From a virus: 50,387 nucleotides of DNA. Each line of letters opens with the position of its first letter. Positions within the stretch are counted from its first letter, which is position 1. Positions 47,766-50,387 of the stretch are shown here, one piece after another. Position numbers and translations under genes: made by a program. Where the stretch lies: IMG/VR virus record IMGVR_UViG_3300020125_000120, positions 1 through 50,387 of that record; one strand, given 5' to 3'. A model generated the notes under the pieces. That model worked only from the letters and a program-made list of their open reading frames with translations. It did not search any database and was not told the origin of the DNA.

Positions 47766-47905
47766 TATTGATGTTATTTGCCTGTATTACATTTAGTATG
47801 TTATTACTTTCTGTAGTAGTACTTCATCCATTATTATTCCTTATTTGTTTTATTATAATTGGTTTATTATATGAATTTATTAGAGATACTACACCAATGT
47901 GCTGA
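47762..47905 (+). CDS. Two-span membrane protein, 47 aa
   Basis: Hydrophobic almost throughout: ACITFSMLLLSVVVLHPLLF and LICFIIIGLLYEF, then a short polar end (RDTTPMC). ATGA overlap with the previous gene. Function unknown. Confidence 0.52.
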   Translation: MILMLFACITFSMLLLSVVVLHPLLFLICFIIIGLLYEFIRDTTPMC

Positions 47906-47916
47906 GGGGTTTTATA

Positions 47917-48072
47917 ATGAAAATAAGCGATTTAATATCTGAACTTGCAGATATAATGCGTCGACGTGGAGATTTGCCCGTATACTGTAAAGTAGAATGC
48001 GGTTGTGGTGCTTCAAATGATGATAGTGTGTCAATAATAGAAGATTATAAGTCTCATGTTATGTTGGAGTAA
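47917..48072 (+). CDS. Small conserved phage protein, 51 aa (paralogue of 2592-2756)
   Basis: RBS GAGGGG. MKISDLISELADIMRRRGDL, then VYCKVECGCG with closely spaced Cys and an acidic end. The N-terminal helix matches that of the 54-aa protein at 2592-2756. Function unknown. Confidence 0.62.
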   Translation: MKISDLISELADIMRRRGDLPVYCKVECGCGASNDDSVSIIEDYKSHVMLE

Positions 48073-48075
48073 TTT

Positions 48076-48891
48076 ATGAAAATCGAAAGATATAAACGAG
48101 CCAAACAATTTAAATATATTCCGTTTGTTACTGGTATAGATGCTTTTGATTCTTGTAATGCTATTGGAAATGATGATTTTGTAGTTATAGCTGGTGGCAC
48201 TGGGTCTGGTAAATCATATTTATCATTATGGATTGGCTTAAATATAGCTAAAAATGGTAAAAGAGTTTTATATATTAATCAAGAAACATTAGCTAGAGAA
48301 TTTTGCGATAGAATAGATTTACTTGGATTTGATTATGAAAATGATTTTGGGGAAGCTGATTTTTTAGGAAACCATAGATTTTTGGCTGTACATAGGCAAG
48401 ATATCGGAAAAACAATAACATTTGATATGGTAGAAAGATGGGTAAAAGAATATAGGCCTGATGTATTAATACTTGATTTATTTTCATCATTAATGCTACC
48501 CGGATGCAATATACCTACAGAAACAGAATTAATGTCATCAAGATTTAAATTTTTTGCAACACAATATGGATGTTCTGTTATAGCAGTTGAACAGTTTAGC
48601 AAAGAAGTTAAGGGTCAAGTTAGACCTAATGAGGATTATATACGTGGTGGTAAAGGTTTACCAAATTGGGCTACTAAAATATTTACCATATATCAATATT
48701 ATAGAGCTAATCCAGAAAAAGCGATTATGGGAAAAAATGAAATTTTGGATAAAACTGTTGAGGTTATAGTCCGCAAGGATGGAACAAATAGGATTAGACT
48801 TGGTATAATGTTATTATATAGAGATTTTGGATATAGACAATTATTTGATAATGAAAAAGAAACATACTATAATATAGTATTTAAAAGGTAA
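48076..48891 (+). CDS. DnaB-like replicative helicase (RecA-fold ATPase)
   Basis: 271 aa. Walker A GGTGSGKS (near residues 38-45) followed by YLSLWIGLNIAKNGKRVLYI, a DnaB-type H1a Glu in NQETLAREF, Walker B VLILDLFSSL, and the AVEQFSKEVKG region. It lacks the N-terminal primase-binding domain of DnaB, which makes it like short phage/plasmid helicases. Primase is encoded next but one. Confidence 0.82.
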   Translation: MKIERYKRAKQFKYIPFVTGIDAFDSCNAIGNDDFVVIAGGTGSGKSYLSLWIGLNIAKNGKRVLYINQETLAREFCDRIDLLGFDYENDFGEADFLGNHRFLAVHRQDIGKTITFDMVERWVKEYRPDVLILDLFSSLMLPGCNIPTETELMSSRFKFFATQYGCSVIAVEQFSKEVKGQVRPNEDYIRGGKGLPNWATKIFTIYQYYRANPEKAIMGKNEILDKTVEVIVRKDGTNRIRLGIMLLYRDFGYRQLFDNEKETYYNIVFKR

Positions 48892-48895
48892 TAAT

Positions 48896-49102
48896 ATGTT
48901 TGTATGGATAAAAAAAAATAAATACACTATATATTTAAAAAATACTGAATATATTATTTATGCAAATAAAACAAATGATGCCACATGGTCACATTTTTAT
49001 CGTGTATACAAATGTAATCAATATATTAATAGTTTTCATATTTTAGATTGTGCTAAAACATATATAGAACATAATATAATGTACCCAGCCCCAAAGGAAT
49101 AA
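48896..49102 (+). CDS. Hypothetical protein, 68 aa
   Basis: Begins MFVWIKKNKYTIYLKNTEYI; a beta-type protein rich in Tyr and Lys with SFHILDCAKTYIEHNI. It lies between helicase and primase genes and shares one base with the latter. Not recognised. Confidence 0.58.
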   Translation: MFVWIKKNKYTIYLKNTEYIIYANKTNDATWSHFYRVYKCNQYINSFHILDCAKTYIEHNIMYPAPKE

Positions 49103-49971
49103 TGATGATTGAAGAAAAACTTGAAGAACTTGGTTTTATAATTAAACGTAAACTAAAACCAGGTATGAATCGTGTTTCTACAGAATATAAACCGCATAAA
49201 CAAAATGGAGTCGTATGGATAAATCAAGACACTGTAGTATATTATAGTTATGATGATAGTGTAGAATCTGGATTTTTTTATAAAAGAGAATCTGTTTATG
49301 AGGGAATGAGTACAGAAGAAAAAATAGCAGCTCGTAATAAATATATTGAAGAAAGTCAAGCGATACATGAACAAGTTAAGCTTGATGGATTGTTACAAAT
49401 GCGAAAAGTTTTTGGTAAATTCCAAAGACAATGTATAGAACATTCATATTTAACTAAAAAACAAGTAATATCTGATCATAAATTAAAAATTGATTTTTAC
49501 GGTAATATTATTGTTCCAGCGTATTCAATATCAAAAGAATTGATGGGTTATCAAATAATCAGTGAAACTGATAAAAACTGGAAAACTGGGAGTACTCCTA
49601 ATGGAGCATTCTTTCCCTTTACTAATGGTGGTTTATTATTCGATGCAAAGGTTATATTGCTTGCCGAAGGATATGCAACAAGCGCTAGTATTAATATGTC
49701 TATTGGCAATAAATATATACAAACAATCTCTTGTTTTAGTTCAACAAATATAGATAAAGTTGCTTATATATTACAAAATAACCCCAACATTATAGGGACT
49801 GTTATTGCTATAAAAGATAATGATTATGCCGGAAGAAAGGTTAAAACATTAGGCTTTACAATAGGTGATGATAATGAAGATGCTAATGATTTCATGATAA
49901 AAAATGGAATAGACAAATTAAAAGATACAATTAATGAACAAATTGGTTTTATTCTGAAAGGAATTAAATAA
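49102..49971 (+). CDS. Toprim primase
   Basis: 289 aa. The Toprim core is in the second half: LAEGYATSASI (catalytic Glu), then VIAIKDNDYAGRK (DxD). The upstream region with YLTKKQVISDHKLKIDFYGN and FFPFTNGGLLF resembles plasmid/phage primases of the TraC/RepC-like group. It lacks an obvious N-terminal zinc finger. It should make RNA primers for the DnaE-type polymerase. ATG overlaps the previous stop and its TAA overlaps the phosphoesterase start. Confidence 0.8.
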   Translation: MMIEEKLEELGFIIKRKLKPGMNRVSTEYKPHKQNGVVWINQDTVVYYSYDDSVESGFFYKRESVYEGMSTEEKIAARNKYIEESQAIHEQVKLDGLLQMRKVFGKFQRQCIEHSYLTKKQVISDHKLKIDFYGNIIVPAYSISKELMGYQIISETDKNWKTGSTPNGAFFPFTNGGLLFDAKVILLAEGYATSASINMSIGNKYIQTISCFSSTNIDKVAYILQNNPNIIGTVIAIKDNDYAGRKVKTLGFTIGDDNEDANDFMIKNGIDKLKDTINEQIGFILKGIK

Positions 49972-50387
49972 TGCGTAAAATTGAGATAAGCCGACAGGCT
50001 GTTATAGGTATGTATAATACTGGGCTTAAGGCTGCACAAATTGCACGCGAGTTAAATGTTGGCGAAAGTCAAGTTTATCAAATATTGAAGGATTATAGAG
50101 ATAAACAACCAAAATATAAGCCAACAATTGAAAGAATTTTGCCGCAACAAATTACAGCTAATATAAAAAATGGGCAAGTACTTGTTACAAGTGATGAACA
50201 TGTACGACCAGGTGTTATTTCTGTAGCATGTCAAGCGGTATTTAATCTTCTTAAAAAAGAAAAATTTGCTATGGTTGTATCTAATGGTGATTTTACTGAT
50301 TTTGCTAGTATATCTAAGCATGAAGCTGATGGTTGGGAACCTCGTTTTACTGTAGCTGAAGAATTAGCCGCTGGTATGGATTTTCTT
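49971..50387 (+). CDS. HTH-metallophosphoesterase, N-terminal part (continues at 2-634)
   Basis: Residues 1-40 hold a helix-turn-helix of the homeodomain-like / resolvase type (YNTGLKAAQIARELNVGESQ, then VYQILKDYR). At about 66-70 is the first phosphoesterase motif, LVTSDEHVRPG (DxH). The GDFTDF motif follows in the duplicated end. The frame runs off the window but continues at position 2. DNA-targeted phosphoesterase activity is inferred from the fusion. Confidence 0.88.
   Translation, partial: MRKIEISRQAVIGMYNTGLKAAQIARELNVGESQVYQILKDYRDKQPKYKPTIERILPQQITANIKNGQVLVTSDEHVRPGVISVACQAVFNLLKKEKFAMVVSNGDFTDFASISKHEADGWEPRFTVAEELAAGMDFL
50261..50387. repeat. Right copy of 127-bp terminal overlap
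   Basis: Identical to bases 1-127. Joining the copies restores one continuous phosphoesterase gene, which supports a circular map rather than a packaged terminal repeat. Confidence 0.95.

Noticed and set aside
1-50387. 127-bp end repeat as attachment sites or packaged terminal repeat
   Set aside because: It lies inside a coding gene, equals a standard assembler k-mer length, and no integrase gene was seen. A circular contig overlap is simpler.

Overview
The window is an almost complete genome of a tailed phage (contractile-tail, myovirus type) of a Gram-negative bacterium. Bases 1-127 are repeated exactly at 50261-50387, so this is a circular-mapping contig with a 127-base overlap and a unit of 50,260 bp. 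The gene at the right edge (49971 onward) continues into the gene at the left edge (to 634). The Gram-negative host is inferred from a two-component spanin pair, a GH24 endolysin and a lipoprotein serine protease. The RecA is of proteobacterial type. The DNA is very AT-rich. The head and tail families (DUF2213, DUF2184, DUF4054, DUF3383, DUF3277, DUF2612, gp12-like neck protein, plug protein) are those of Obolenskvirus-like myophages; this placement is recognition from sequence, not a database result.

Layout. Two long divergent transcription arms leave a non-coding hub at about 35984-36630 and converge at about 2750. The minus arm runs leftward from 35983. It first carries small genes, an HNH nuclease, RecA, an RNA ligase and many tiny membrane peptides, then terminase, portal, a MuF-like head protein, a prohead protease/scaffold, capsid, connectors, sheath, tube, frameshifted chaperone, tape measure, baseplate and fibres, and last the lysis genes (i-spanin, holin candidates, endolysin). 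The plus arm runs rightward from 36631 through the contig junction to 2756. It carries peptide deformylase, a bacterial-type DNA polymerase III alpha subunit, a secreted HtrA-like protease, many small proteins, the o-spanin, a YqaJ exonuclease, SSB, an ERF annealing protein, an HslV-like Ntn hydrolase, a DnaB-like ATPase, a Toprim primase, an HTH-phosphoesterase fusion, a DnaQ-like exonuclease, a deoxyribonucleotidase and a DUF1064 nuclease-like protein.

The replication genes form a near-autonomous bacterial-style replisome: polymerase with a degenerate PHP domain, separate proofreading exonuclease, SSB, helicase and primase, but no visible sliding clamp. Recombination is doubly covered by RecA and by the YqaJ/ERF pair.

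The most unusual content is non-coding. A stretch of about 800 bases (22.34-23.13 kb) upstream of the capsid genes lacks credible genes, is full of perfect hairpins including a GAAA tetraloop on the minus strand, and is headed by a perfect consensus sigma70 promoter. It looks like a large ornate RNA of the GOLLD/ROOL kind, although I cannot assign it to either class. A second structured region with its own strong promoter lies behind the polymerase gene (40.05-40.44 kb), and a third, ending in a UUCG terminator, follows the HtrA-like gene (41.35-41.49 kb). Other notable points are an exact 46-bp inverted repeat shared in different frames by the i-spanin and o-spanin genes, and a GIY-YIG endonuclease inserted at the start of a neck gene between 7-bp repeats.
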